Assembly: GCF_004135735.1 (NCBI RefSeq)
Contig: NZ_CP012670.1
Coordinates: 6,278,501 to 6,342,500 of the forward strand
DNA: 64,000 nucleotides
Source of the DNA: Sorangium cellulosum
GTDB lineage: Bacteria > Myxococcota_A > Polyangia > Polyangiales > Polyangiaceae
Direction of reading: 5' to 3'
Below are positions 53,982-62,470 of this stretch, piece by piece; the stretch's first letter is position 1, and each line of letters begins with the position of its first letter. Under the pieces are notes generated by a model that made no database searches, had not been told where the DNA came from, and was given only the letters and a program-made list of their open reading frames with translations. Position numbers and translations under genes: made by a program.

Positions 53982-55577
53982 ATGCGAATCAACGATCTGG
54001 CAGGCCTGTCCACCGCGTCATTCGGCAAGGGTTCGCAGCGCACGTTCGGTCTCCTCTCGTGCGTGACGCCCTTGCTGCTGGGAGCCTGCATCGTCAGCGC
54101 AAATCCCGACGCCGAGGACACCGCTGGCGCAGGGGGTAGCGTCGCCGGAGCGGGCGGCGCCCCCTCCGGCGCCAGCGGCGGCGACGCGCCCACCTCCACC
54201 ACGACCTCCTCGTGGACCGGCACCGGCGGCGTCGGCGGCGGTGACCCGTCCACCTCCACCGCGACCACGGGCTCCTCGTCCACCGGGGCTGCGGGCGGCG
54301 GCGCCGGCGGCTCGAGCGGAACGGGCAGCACCCACCCGAAGGATCATTGCGTGGACGGCTTCGATCCCCATCCCAGCGACGCGACGATGAAGGACGGTCC
54401 GGCGGAGTACATCAAGAACGGCCAGATCGATCTCACGGTCCAGCCGGAAGTCATCGCCTGGATGGAAGAGAACGAGTGGCAAGCCGCCCACTTCGAGTGG
54501 CACAGCATCCGGCGCTGCGGCCCCGGCGGGCTCGGCGGGAGCAGGGTCGACATCTGCAACTCGGCGGTCCCGGTCCCGCCGGACCAGGAGTGCAAGACGA
54601 CGGGCGATGGCTACCAGTTCCTCGCCATGCACCGGCACATGATCCAGTCGCTGAAGCAGCTCTGGCCGAAGCACTCGGAGCAGTTCGAGGGCTTCGAGAA
54701 GTTCCCCACGACGGCGGAGGAGCTGCCCGAGCAGTGGAGGGCGGACTTCAGGCCCTGGAGCGCCACGACGCTCGCCAACGCGAAGATCGCCGACGAGATC
54801 GACAAGCCGGAGAACCTGAGCCGCTTCCCGGACGAGGGCGCGCTCGGCATGTGGATCCAGTGCTTCGCCGGCGTCGCCATCCCCGGGAGCAGCGAGCGGG
54901 CCAGCGGCCTGCACGGGGATCTCCATTTCAAATGGGTGCGCCCCAACAACACCGATCACGGCGTCGGCAACCAGTTCACGAACATCGACAACTACATGTT
55001 CTGGAAGCTCCACGGCTGGATCGACAAGGTCTGGGAGAAGTACCGCGTCGCCAAGGGCCTGTCCCCCGACGATCCGAAGCTGAAGGACGACATCGCGGCC
55101 CAGTGCTACGAGATGGACGCGATCGCGCGGGTCATCAATCCCAGTCTGGAGCCGAACCCGGGGACCTCCACGCCCACCACGGAGTCCGGCGTGTTCCACA
55201 CCGCCGTCCGCCCGATCTTCGAGAGCGCGGTCCACAAGTGCAGCGGTTGCCACGCGGCGCCGTCGACGGGTCCCCACGCAGGTCTGTCGCTCGGCGGCGA
55301 CATCAGCTCGGCGGACATCGTCGCGGGCCTCGTCAACAAGCCGTCCAAGGGCGGCGGGCAGTTCAGGCTCGTGGTGCCGGGAAATCCGGACCAGAGCTGG
55401 CTCTACCTCAAGGTTTCAGGGATGGCTGCGAGCGCGGGGTGCAGGCCCTCCGCCACGGCCAGCTGCATGACGGGCGTCATGCCGCAGGCCGCGGACGGCA
55501 AGCCGAGCCTGACGAGCGCCGAGCTCGCGACCCTCCGCCAGTGGATCCAGGACGGCGCGCCCGCGCCGACGCAGTAG
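53982..55577 (+). CDS. Tyrosinase-like copper lipoprotein with C-terminal CxxCH domain
   Basis: About 531 residues from the ATG at 53982 (CAGGAG eight bases before). It has a lipoprotein-like signal (PLLLGAC), then a Gly/Ser/Thr stalk. The central part looks like a type-3 copper protein: HFEWHSI and MHRHMIQSL for site A; LHGDLHFKW (about residue 312) and DNYMFWKLHGWIDKVWEKY (about 340) for site B. From about 400 comes a domain with CSGCH and PGNPDQSWLYLKVSG...MPQAADGKPSLTSAEL, like planctomycete-type cytochrome c domains with one heme site. A multi-cofactor oxidase is suggested. The substrate is unknown. Confidence 0.72.
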   Translation: MRINDLAGLSTASFGKGSQRTFGLLSCVTPLLLGACIVSANPDAEDTAGAGGSVAGAGGAPSGASGGDAPTSTTTSSWTGTGGVGGGDPSTSTATTGSSSTGAAGGGAGGSSGTGSTHPKDHCVDGFDPHPSDATMKDGPAEYIKNGQIDLTVQPEVIAWMEENEWQAAHFEWHSIRRCGPGGLGGSRVDICNSAVPVPPDQECKTTGDGYQFLAMHRHMIQSLKQLWPKHSEQFEGFEKFPTTAEELPEQWRADFRPWSATTLANAKIADEIDKPENLSRFPDEGALGMWIQCFAGVAIPGSSERASGLHGDLHFKWVRPNNTDHGVGNQFTNIDNYMFWKLHGWIDKVWEKYRVAKGLSPDDPKLKDDIAAQCYEMDAIARVINPSLEPNPGTSTPTTESGVFHTAVRPIFESAVHKCSGCHAAPSTGPHAGLSLGGDISSADIVAGLVNKPSKGGGQFRLVVPGNPDQSWLYLKVSGMAASAGCRPSATASCMTGVMPQAADGKPSLTSAELATLRQWIQDGAPAPTQ

Positions 55578-55804
55578 TCGACTCGCCCCGGTCCGCCGCC
55601 CCCACGGCCCGCTCGCCCCTGCTCGGGAGCGGCCCGTGGGCGGCAGGCGGGCGCCTTCACCCCGCCGCCTGCGGGGGATCGTCGACGATCGGGGCCACGG
55701 CGCGGAGGCCCTGCGGGGACGGCAGGTGCGAGACCTGATCGGGCGTCCGGAGGTACGCTACCGGGGCGCGCAGCGCGACATCGCCCGAAGGGTTCCCTCT
55801 CGCC

Positions 55805-57019
<1,215 letters not shown>

Positions 57020-57207
57020 CCTGGACGCCGAGCACGGGCACGCTGCGGGGGGTGGGCCTCCGCTCAGGCGACCAGCTCGTGGTGAGCTGGTCGCCGGGCG
57101 AGCAGGTCGGCGTGGCGAGCCCTGCGATCGAGGGCAGGCAGCTCGCGGGGCGGTGGGCCAGCCTGGGCCGCAGGCTCGCGGGGGCCGAGACGCTGGTGCG
57201 CCGGTGA
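57020..57207 (+). pseudogene. Possible lost extracellular tail of the kinase
   Basis: In another frame, directly after the kinase stop, the sequence reads TWTPSTGTLRGVGLRSGDQL, then VVSWSPGEQVGVASPAIEGR and QLAGRWASLGR before a TGA at 57205. The pattern (G..L.G.W) looks like a small beta-rich domain, not a random shadow. It may be the C-terminal domain cut off by a frameshift near 57017, or an unrelated remnant. Confidence 0.4.
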
Positions 57208-57239
57208 GCCCGCGGATGGGTGGGGCGGGACAGCTAGGT

Positions 57240-57300
57240 AGCCAGGTCGGCGCGCGGGCGTCGTGGAAGAGCGAGCCGCTGCCCTCGCGCGAGGTGCTGC
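57240..57300 (+). pseudogene. 61-base fragment of pdxH
   Basis: About 53 of 61 bases match 58809-58869 inside the intact pdxH. The fragment encodes [20 protein letters not shown], against [20 protein letters not shown] in the real gene. Nothing else of pdxH is present. It lies on the far side of the palindromic element and the RIP gene, so those two sit between a partial and a full copy. Confidence 0.8.
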
Positions 57301-57370
57301 ACAAATCTCGTTGTCAGTGCTCCCGGCTTTGTCAGGATGGGACGATCCGGATGCTGGAGATCTGAACGAG

Positions 57371-57465
57371 CGCTAGCGCTACTGCGGGAAGTCGGGCCGA
57401 GAGGCGAACCGCCATGACGCCAAGGGCGCCAAGAAACCAGGGAACTTCCCGCAGTAGCGCTAGCG
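57371..57465. repeat. Dispersed palindromic element, copy A (complete, 22-bp perfect arms)
   Basis: Left arm CGCTAGCGCTACTGCGGGAA plus GT (57371-57392) is perfectly inverted at 57444-57465. The inside carries the shared module CCGAGAGGCGAACCGCCATG, then ACGCCAAGGGCGCCAAGAAA. The total is 95 bases. The right arm supplies the TAG stop of the minus-strand RIP gene. Copies B (50344) and C (61671) share the module. Confidence 0.88.
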
Positions 57466-58095
57466 CCCGAAGTGGTGCCAGGTCTTCACCTCGAGCTGGG
57501 ATGGACGCTCCTTGAGCTTCTTGCGCTCGCGCAGGTCCTCGGTCTCGCGGTTCCACGAGGTCACGTCCTCCTCCCAGGCCTTGAAGGCCGTGAACTTGGC
57601 ATTGGATTCGTCATTGACGATGCCGCGCATCGTCATGAAGATAGGCTTGAAGCGCATGGCCTCGCTCACGAGCAGGGCCATCGCCAAAAAAGGCAAGGAG
57701 AGGCCACCCCAGTTCTTCGTGCCCACGTGGCCGCTGAAGGCGGTGATGGCGTCGACGATGGTCTTTCGCTTGATGGCCGAGCCCTTCGCGCTGCCACTCA
57801 CGTTCGCATAGTTCACCGGCATGCTGAGGCGGGTCCCGAACGAGCTCGGGGCCTGATCGTCGAAGGCGAAGACGTGGTCCGCGGCGTTCTTGAAGCCGAC
57901 CAGATAAAGATCACTCTTGCGGAGGTAGAGGACGCAGCTCGGGCCGTTGGAGCCATCTTTGACGGTGACGGTGTGCTCGTCCGCGGATGTGGTGTCGCAA
58001 TAACGGTAGCCGGCGGCGCTGACCAGGGTCAGCGCCAGCCACATGTTGGTGTGGGTCTCGTGGTATTTCTGGATGTCGAGGTCGTAGTTGGCCAT
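57460..58095 (-). CDS. Ribosome-inactivating protein (rRNA N-glycosidase) homologue
   Basis: A 211-residue protein that matches the ricin A/Shiga-type RIP fold in order. [20 protein letters not shown] places Tyr64 at the ricin Tyr80 position. [10 protein letters not shown] gives Tyr96 (ricin Tyr123). [19 protein letters not shown] gives Glu145 and Arg148 (ricin Glu177/Arg180). [10 protein letters not shown] gives Trp174 (ricin Trp211). All five active-site residues are thus present. Such enzymes remove one adenine from the sarcin-ricin loop of large rRNA. There is no signal peptide or B-chain, so delivery is unknown. GC is visibly below that of its neighbours. Its TAG stop comes from palindromic element A. 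Confidence 0.82.
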   Translation of the reverse strand: MANYDLDIQKYHETHTNMWLALTLVSAAGYRYCDTTSADEHTVTVKDGSNGPSCVLYLRKSDLYLVGFKNAADHVFAFDDQAPSSFGTRLSMPVNYANVSGSAKGSAIKRKTIVDAITAFSGHVGTKNWGGLSLPFLAMALLVSEAMRFKPIFMTMRGIVNDESNAKFTAFKAWEEDVTSWNRETEDLRERKKLKERPSQLEVKTWHHFGR

Positions 58096-58463
58096 CGCGA
58101 CGTTGCTCCGAACGAAGGACGGGTCGATCCAAGAAGGGAGGACGATGGCAGGCTAAACGAGGCGCGCGGCGGCGGGCAAACCTGCGCTGCGCCTCCGGCG
58201 GAGGTTGGCCCGCCCGCCCCGAGACGCGTCGTCATCCCCGGCGGCGCGACGCCGCGGCCCCGCCGCGTCGCCGGGGCGGCGCAACCCCCGGGGGGAGCGA
58301 CGGCGCGGCCCCGCCGCGTCGCCGAGGCGATCGGACGGCTTCCTCCTTGGCATCGCTGGACCGCCCCCGCGCGTCGCTCGGGGACGCGGCGCGCGGGCGG
58401 CGGCGTGCCGTCCGGGTTCGCCAGGAGCGCGTCTTGCCTGTATATGCATGCCGCGATCGAGCC
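58096..58463. other. Divergent intergenic region between RIP and pdxH
   Basis: A 368-base stretch. It contains two imperfect copies of a ~45-base very GC-rich unit around GCGGCCCCGCCGCGTCGCC (near 58254 and 58303). No -24/-12 or clear sigma-70 promoter stands out. A TATATG run lies at 58441, about 20 bases before the pdxH start. Confidence 0.5.
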
Positions 58464-59057
58464 ATGACCACCCAGCCGAACCCGACCGATCCCTTCGCCC
58501 TCGCGCGCGCGCTCCTCGAGCAGCGGCGGACCACCGAACCGACCGACGCGACCGCCATGACGCTGGCCACCGTGGACGCCTCCGGGCGCCCCTCGGCGCG
58601 GCTGGTGCTGCTGAAGGGCATCGACGAGCGCGGGTTCCTGTTCTTCACCAACTACGCGAGCCGCAAGTCCGCGGAGCTCGCGGCGAACCCGTTCGCCGCG
58701 CTGTGCATCCACTGGGCGAAGGCCGCCGAGCAGATCCGCGTGGAGGGGCGCGTCGAGCGCCTCAGCGACGCGGAGTCGGACGCCTACTTCGCGACCCGCC
58801 CGCGGGGCAGCCAGATCGGCGCGTGGGCGTCGCGGCAGAGCGAGCCCTTGCCCTCGCGCGAGGTGCTGCTCGAGCGGGTGCGCGAGATCGAGGCCCGCTT
58901 CGAGGGCCGGCCGGTGCCCCGGCCGCCGTTCTGGGGGGGCTTCCGCGTGGTGCCGGATCGCATCGAGTTCTGGCGAGGCCAGGAGAGCCGCCTGCACGAC
59001 CGCGAGGTCTACCTCCGCGACGGCGACGGCTGGCGCGTCGAGCGGCTCTACCCCTGA
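58464..59057 (+). CDS. pdxH: Pyridoxamine 5'-phosphate oxidase
   Basis: A 197-residue FMN enzyme that makes pyridoxal 5'-phosphate from PNP/PMP. The ATG at 58464 ([11 protein letters not shown]) fits the family start. Motifs are [75 protein letters not shown] and [12 protein letters not shown]...WRVERLYP, the canonical PdxH end. It is apparently a single gene. A broken partial copy lies 1.5 kb upstream. Confidence 0.96.
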   Translation: MTTQPNPTDPFALARALLEQRRTTEPTDATAMTLATVDASGRPSARLVLLKGIDERGFLFFTNYASRKSAELAANPFAALCIHWAKAAEQIRVEGRVERLSDAESDAYFATRPRGSQIGAWASRQSEPLPSREVLLERVREIEARFEGRPVPRPPFWGGFRVVPDRIEFWRGQESRLHDREVYLRDGDGWRVERLYP

Positions 59058-59129
59058 GCGCGGCGGAGGCGGCGCCCCCGCCCTCCTCCGCGCCCGAGCA
59101 CGACCTGGCGCTCGCCGCCCGCGGCGACG

Positions 59130-59483
59130 CTACGGCCCGGCGCGGCGGAGGCGCCTCGCCTTGCGCTCCCGGAGCCGCTCGATCACGGCGAGCAGCTTCG
59201 GATCGTCGCGGCGCCGCACGTCGAGCCGCATCCCCTTCAGCGCGTTGCACCGCCCGCACGCGAGCGCCACGTTGTCGAGCGCGTCCGTCCCGCCGTGCGT
59301 GCGCGGGACGATGTGCTCCACGGTGGCGCGCTGGATCGGCTCGCCGTCGAGGCCGACCACGACGTGCGACTGGCAGTGGATGCACTTGCCCACCCACGCC
59401 GCCTGGCCGCGGATCTCGGTGCGCTCGAACGTCGCGTCGGTCGCGACGATATCCAGGATGAGACGCCGGCGCGCGGCCTTCAC
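59130..59483 (-). CDS. HNH endonuclease-family protein
   Basis: A 117-residue protein from a GTG at 59483. The zinc-ribbon cysteines are in [10 protein letters not shown] and [10 protein letters not shown], around the HNH core [20 protein letters not shown]. Small stand-alone HNH proteins nick or cut DNA, but most are uncharacterised. It lies between two plus-strand genes with no mobile-element hallmarks. Confidence 0.88.
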   Translation of the reverse strand: MKAARRRLILDIVATDATFERTEIRGQAAWVGKCIHCQSHVVVGLDGEPIQRATVEHIVPRTHGGTDALDNVALACGRCNALKGMRLDVRRRDDPKLLAVIERLRERKARRLRRAGP

Positions 59484-59637
59484 GGCGCTCGATCGTAGCC
59501 GCCCGGCGCGCGATCCGCACGCGGTTCGCGCCGGGCCGGGAGGTGGGCTATGGAGCCGGCCGGATCCGGCGGGCTCGCGGCGGCAGGCGACCGCGGCCGC
59601 GCGAGGACGGCGCGCTGCGTGGCGCGCGGGAGGAGCC

Positions 59638-60051
59638 ATGAAATCGAAGACCGAGTATTTTTACTTCGAGACCCGGGCGAAGCGCGAGCTCATCAACATC
59701 ACCGACCGCGTCGCGGCCGTGGTGACGGCGAGCGGCATCCAGGAGGGCATGGTCCTCGTGAGCGCCATGCACATCACCGCCGGCGTCTTCGTGAACGATC
59801 ACGAGCCCGGCCTGTGGGAGGACATCTGGGCGTGGTTGCAGCACCTCGCGCCCGAGGGGCCCGACTACAAGCACCACAGGACCGGCGAGGACAACGGCGA
59901 CGCCCACCTCAAGTCGATCCTCGTGCACCACCAGGTGATGGTGCCCATCACGGCGGGGAAGCTCGATCTCGGGCCCTGGCAGCAGATCTTCTATGCCGAG
60001 TTCGACGGCAAGCGGCGCAAGCGCCTCGTCGTGAAGGCGATGGGGGACTGA
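59638..60051 (+). CDS. YjbQ/UPF0047 family protein
   Basis: A 137-residue protein with GGGAGGAG six bases before the ATG at 59638. It has the YjbQ pattern [80 protein letters not shown]. Some members show thiamine-phosphate synthase activity, and the metal-bound His residues are kept. It is a single-domain cytosolic trimer in the family. Confidence 0.94.
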   Translation: MKSKTEYFYFETRAKRELINITDRVAAVVTASGIQEGMVLVSAMHITAGVFVNDHEPGLWEDIWAWLQHLAPEGPDYKHHRTGEDNGDAHLKSILVHHQVMVPITAGKLDLGPWQQIFYAEFDGKRRKRLVVKAMGD

Positions 60052-60437
60052 CGCCGGGCGTCGCCCGACGCCCCTGCGCCGCGCGCCCCGCACAGCGTCG
60101 CCCCACGAGGAAGCCGTACAGCGCAGATCACGCCGGGATTCGCGGGGATCAGCCCGTGAGGGGAACCGCGAGGGCACGAGGGCGCAAGGGATACAGGGGA
60201 GAGGGAGACATGCCTCTCTCCTCCTCCTCGCGCCCGTCGCGCCCCCGCGACTGGCTCTCTCCCGGCGTCCGTGTGCTCGGCTCACGCACTGGCGGATTCA
60301 GCGGGCAACTCGACCTGTTGAATCCGCGCGGGTCGGATCGCCGCCGGGGCCCGGCTTGCGCCTCGCTTGCCGGTTGGCTAGTCTGGAAACGACGCGCATG
60401 AAGCATTCCCTCATACACCATGAGTCGAGGTGGACCC
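60052..60437. other. Intergenic region with a second class of palindromic filler
   Basis: Between about 60155 and 60260 a module AACCGCGAGGGCACGAGGGC is followed by CAAGGGATACAGGGGAGAGG and then an inverted-looking CCTCTCTCCTCCTCCTCGCG. It resembles the layout of the elements at 50 and 57 kb but with different bases. The P450 leader with GAGGTGG follows. Confidence 0.5.
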
Positions 60438-61637
60438 ATGTCGGCCGATCCCGTTCTGACGCTTCCCGTGGCCCGAACCTGCCCGCATGCGCCGCCTGCG
60501 GAGCACCGCCGGCTCCGCGAAGAGGCCCCCGTCGCCAAGGTGAGATTGCCTGATGGTAAAACGGTGTGGGCCGTCACCAGCCACAAGCACATCCGGGCGG
60601 TCCTGTCCGATCCTCGGTTCAGCTCCAACCGGCGCGCCCCCGGCTTTCCCACGCTGTTCCGCGAGAGTCCGCCCCCGAGCGATTTCAAGCCGTTGCTGCT
60701 CGATCTGGATCCGCCCGAGCACGGGCCTGCGCGCCGGGCCGTGCTCGGTGAGTTCACGGTCCAGCGGATCGCCGCGCTCGCGCCGCGCATCCAGCAGATC
60801 GTGGACGAGCACATCGACGCCATGCTGGCCGGGCCGCGCCCGGTCGATCTCGTGCAGGCGTTCTCGCTGCCCGTGCCCTCGCTGGTGATCTGCGAGCTGC
60901 TCGGCGTGCCCTACGCCGACCACGAGCTCTTCCAGACGCGCTCCGCGCAGCTCGTGAGCCGGAAGACGCCGCCCGAGGCGGTCATGCAGGCGTTCGGCGA
61001 GCTCATGGCGTATCTGGGCGAGCTGGTGGTCCAGAAGGCGCAGAATCCCCCCGACGACCTGCTCGGCCGCCTGATCCTCAAGCAGCGCGAGCACGGCGAT
61101 GTCGATTACGAGTCCGTGATCGGCATGGCGTTCCTGCTCTTGCTCGCCGGGCACGAGACCACCGCGAACATGATCTCGCTGAGCACGCTGGTGCTCCTGC
61201 AGCATCCGGAGAAGCTGGCCGCCCTCCGGCAGGACCCCTCGAAGACCGTGGCCGCCGTCGAGGAGCTCTTGCGGTACTTCACCATCGCGGAGCTCGCGGT
61301 CGGTCGGGTCGCCAAGGAGGACGTGGAGATCGGCGGCGCGCTCATCCGGGCCGGGGAGGGCGTCCTCACGCTGGCCAACACGGGCAACCGGGATCCGGAG
61401 GTCTTCGAGGACCCCGACGAGCTCGACCTCGAACGTGGCTCCCGGAACCACCTCGCGTTCGGCTTCGGCCCGCACCAGTGCCTCGGTCAGAACCTGGCCC
61501 GGCTGGAGCTGCAGATCGTCATCGACACGCTGTTCCGGCGGATCCCCGGGCTGCGGCCCGCCGTGCCCGTGGAGGAGCTCTCGTTCAAGGACGACTCCAT
61601 CGTCTACGGCATCCACGAGCTCCCGGTCACCTGGTGA
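60438..61637 (+). CDS. Cytochrome P450 monooxygenase
   Basis: A 399-residue soluble P450. The ATG at 60438 has GAGGTGG before it; ATG 60420 is an alternative. The I-helix is LLLLAGHETTANMI, the K-helix ExxR is VEELLRY, and the heme loop HLAFGFGPHQCLGQNLARLE carries the axial Cys. N-terminal similarity (DPRFSSNRRAPGFP, LLLDLDPPEHGPARRAVLGEF in pieces) places it near the CYP105/CYP107-type actinobacterial and myxobacterial enzymes. No ferredoxin partner is adjacent. Its substrate, perhaps a secondary metabolite, is unknown. Confidence 0.95.
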   Translation: MSADPVLTLPVARTCPHAPPAEHRRLREEAPVAKVRLPDGKTVWAVTSHKHIRAVLSDPRFSSNRRAPGFPTLFRESPPPSDFKPLLLDLDPPEHGPARRAVLGEFTVQRIAALAPRIQQIVDEHIDAMLAGPRPVDLVQAFSLPVPSLVICELLGVPYADHELFQTRSAQLVSRKTPPEAVMQAFGELMAYLGELVVQKAQNPPDDLLGRLILKQREHGDVDYESVIGMAFLLLLAGHETTANMISLSTLVLLQHPEKLAALRQDPSKTVAAVEELLRYFTIAELAVGRVAKEDVEIGGALIRAGEGVLTLANTGNRDPEVFEDPDELDLERGSRNHLAFGFGPHQCLGQNLARLELQIVIDTLFRRIPGLRPAVPVEELSFKDDSIVYGIHELPVTW

Positions 61638-61639
61638 GA

Positions 61640-61665
61640 GCGCGGCAGCGGAGCCGCTGCCGCGC
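61640..61665. terminator. Strong hairpin between convergent P450 and globin genes
   Basis: GCGCGGCAGCGG, a two-base AG loop, and CCGCTGCCGCGC form a perfect 12-bp stem three bases after the P450 stop. There is no T-run, so Rho-independent action is uncertain. The position favours a transcription terminator. Confidence 0.65.
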
Positions 61666-61670
61666 GCCCT

Positions 61671-61724
61671 GGGCGTCATGGCGGTTCGCCTCTCGGCCCG
61701 ACTTCCCGCAGCAGCTCTAGCTGC
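61671..61724. repeat. Dispersed palindromic element, copy C (half form)
   Basis: On the minus strand this reads GCAGCTAGAGCTGCTGCGGG, then AAGTCGGGCCGAGAGGCGAA, then CCGCCATGACGCC, identical to copy A over about 38 bases. The other arm is missing. The TAG in its end is the stop codon of the globin gene. Confidence 0.82.
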
Positions 61725-62160
61725 TGGCCTGCGCCGCGGCCTCGGGCCGGCCGTACTGCTTCGCCCCGCGGATCATGAGCGACGCGATCGCGTTGAGCGC
61801 GTCGCTCCAGGCCTTGTGGTGCTCCGGGGTCCAGTCGGCGCCCGCGGCCTCGCCCAGCGCGGAGATCAACGCGTCGGCGACCCACGGGTACATCTCGTCC
61901 GTGACGCCGTAATCGACGTGCTTGGCCCCCATGGCCATGAGCTTCTCCTCGAGCCAGGAGGCGTCCTCCAGCTTGTCGATGACCGCGGCGAGCGCCTCCG
62001 CGAGCATCTTCTCCTGCTGCGCCTGGCTGTTGCGGCCGAAGAGCGGCTTCACCTGCGGATACCTCGAGAACAGGATCCCGTAAAAGCGATGGGTGATGTT
62101 GGGCTCCCTCTCAAGCACGAGCTCGAAGCTCTCCCGCAACAAGCGAACGTTCAATCCCAT
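61717..62160 (-). CDS. Single-domain globin
   Basis: A 147-residue protein with GGAGGT before the ATG at 62160. It has the three-over-three globin pattern of flavohaemoglobin/cytoglobin-like bacterial globins: LLRESFELVLEREPNITHRF, then YGILFSRYPQVKPLFGRN, and the proximal-His region MGAKHVDYGVTDEMYPWVAD. No reductase domain follows. It may bind O2 or act as an NO dioxygenase with an outside reductase. It is divergent from a NorR-like activator and preceded by a -24/-12 promoter, so NO induction is likely. Confidence 0.9.
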   Translation of the reverse strand: MGLNVRLLRESFELVLEREPNITHRFYGILFSRYPQVKPLFGRNSQAQQEKMLAEALAAVIDKLEDASWLEEKLMAMGAKHVDYGVTDEMYPWVADALISALGEAAGADWTPEHHKAWSDALNAIASLMIRGAKQYGRPEAAAQASS

Positions 62161-62217
62161 ATCCAACCTCCGAGCGGGGCCGCATGCCCGCGCGCCACTG
62201 TCTTGCCCGCCGCCTCC

Positions 62218-62232
62218 GCACGAGCTGTGCCA
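62218..62232 (-). promoter_or_regulatory. Sigma-54 -24/-12 promoter of the globin gene
   Basis: Minus strand TGGCACAGCTCGTGC: GG and GC ten bases apart, with a perfect TGGCAC -24 box and a weaker -12 box. Predicted transcription starts near 62206, giving a leader of about 45 bases to the globin ATG. The divergent gene encodes a sigma-54 activator. Confidence 0.72.
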
Positions 62233-62306
62233 TGGACGCCCCCGGGGCCGATCGCCGGTGGATTTCCCAGGGATCCGTCGAGACGCCGCGCCGGGCGACC
62301 GGCCGC

Positions 62307-62324
62307 GGTTTCCTCCAGGAAACC
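62307..62324. promoter_or_regulatory. Palindromic activator site GGTTTCCTCCAGGAAACC
   Basis: A perfect inverted repeat about 75-90 bases upstream of the globin -24 box. Similar sequences are at 62422-62439 (GGTGTCCCCCAGGAAACC), with weaker ones near 62260-62276 (GGATTTCCCAGGGATCC) and 62450-62467. Several spaced sites upstream of a -24/-12 promoter are what a NorR-type hexameric activator uses, though the sequence differs from the E. coli NorR site as I recall it. Confidence 0.65.
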
Positions 62325-62470
62325 CGCGCCGCCGGCGGGCGCGGCGGCCCGGAGGGCACCCCGCCGGCGGTGCGCGGTCGTGCGCGCTTGCCCTGCCGCA
62401 CGGCGCGGTGTTTCCTACCGCGGTGTCCCCCAGGAAACCCCGACCGTAGCCGTCTCCCCGAGGAACCCGC

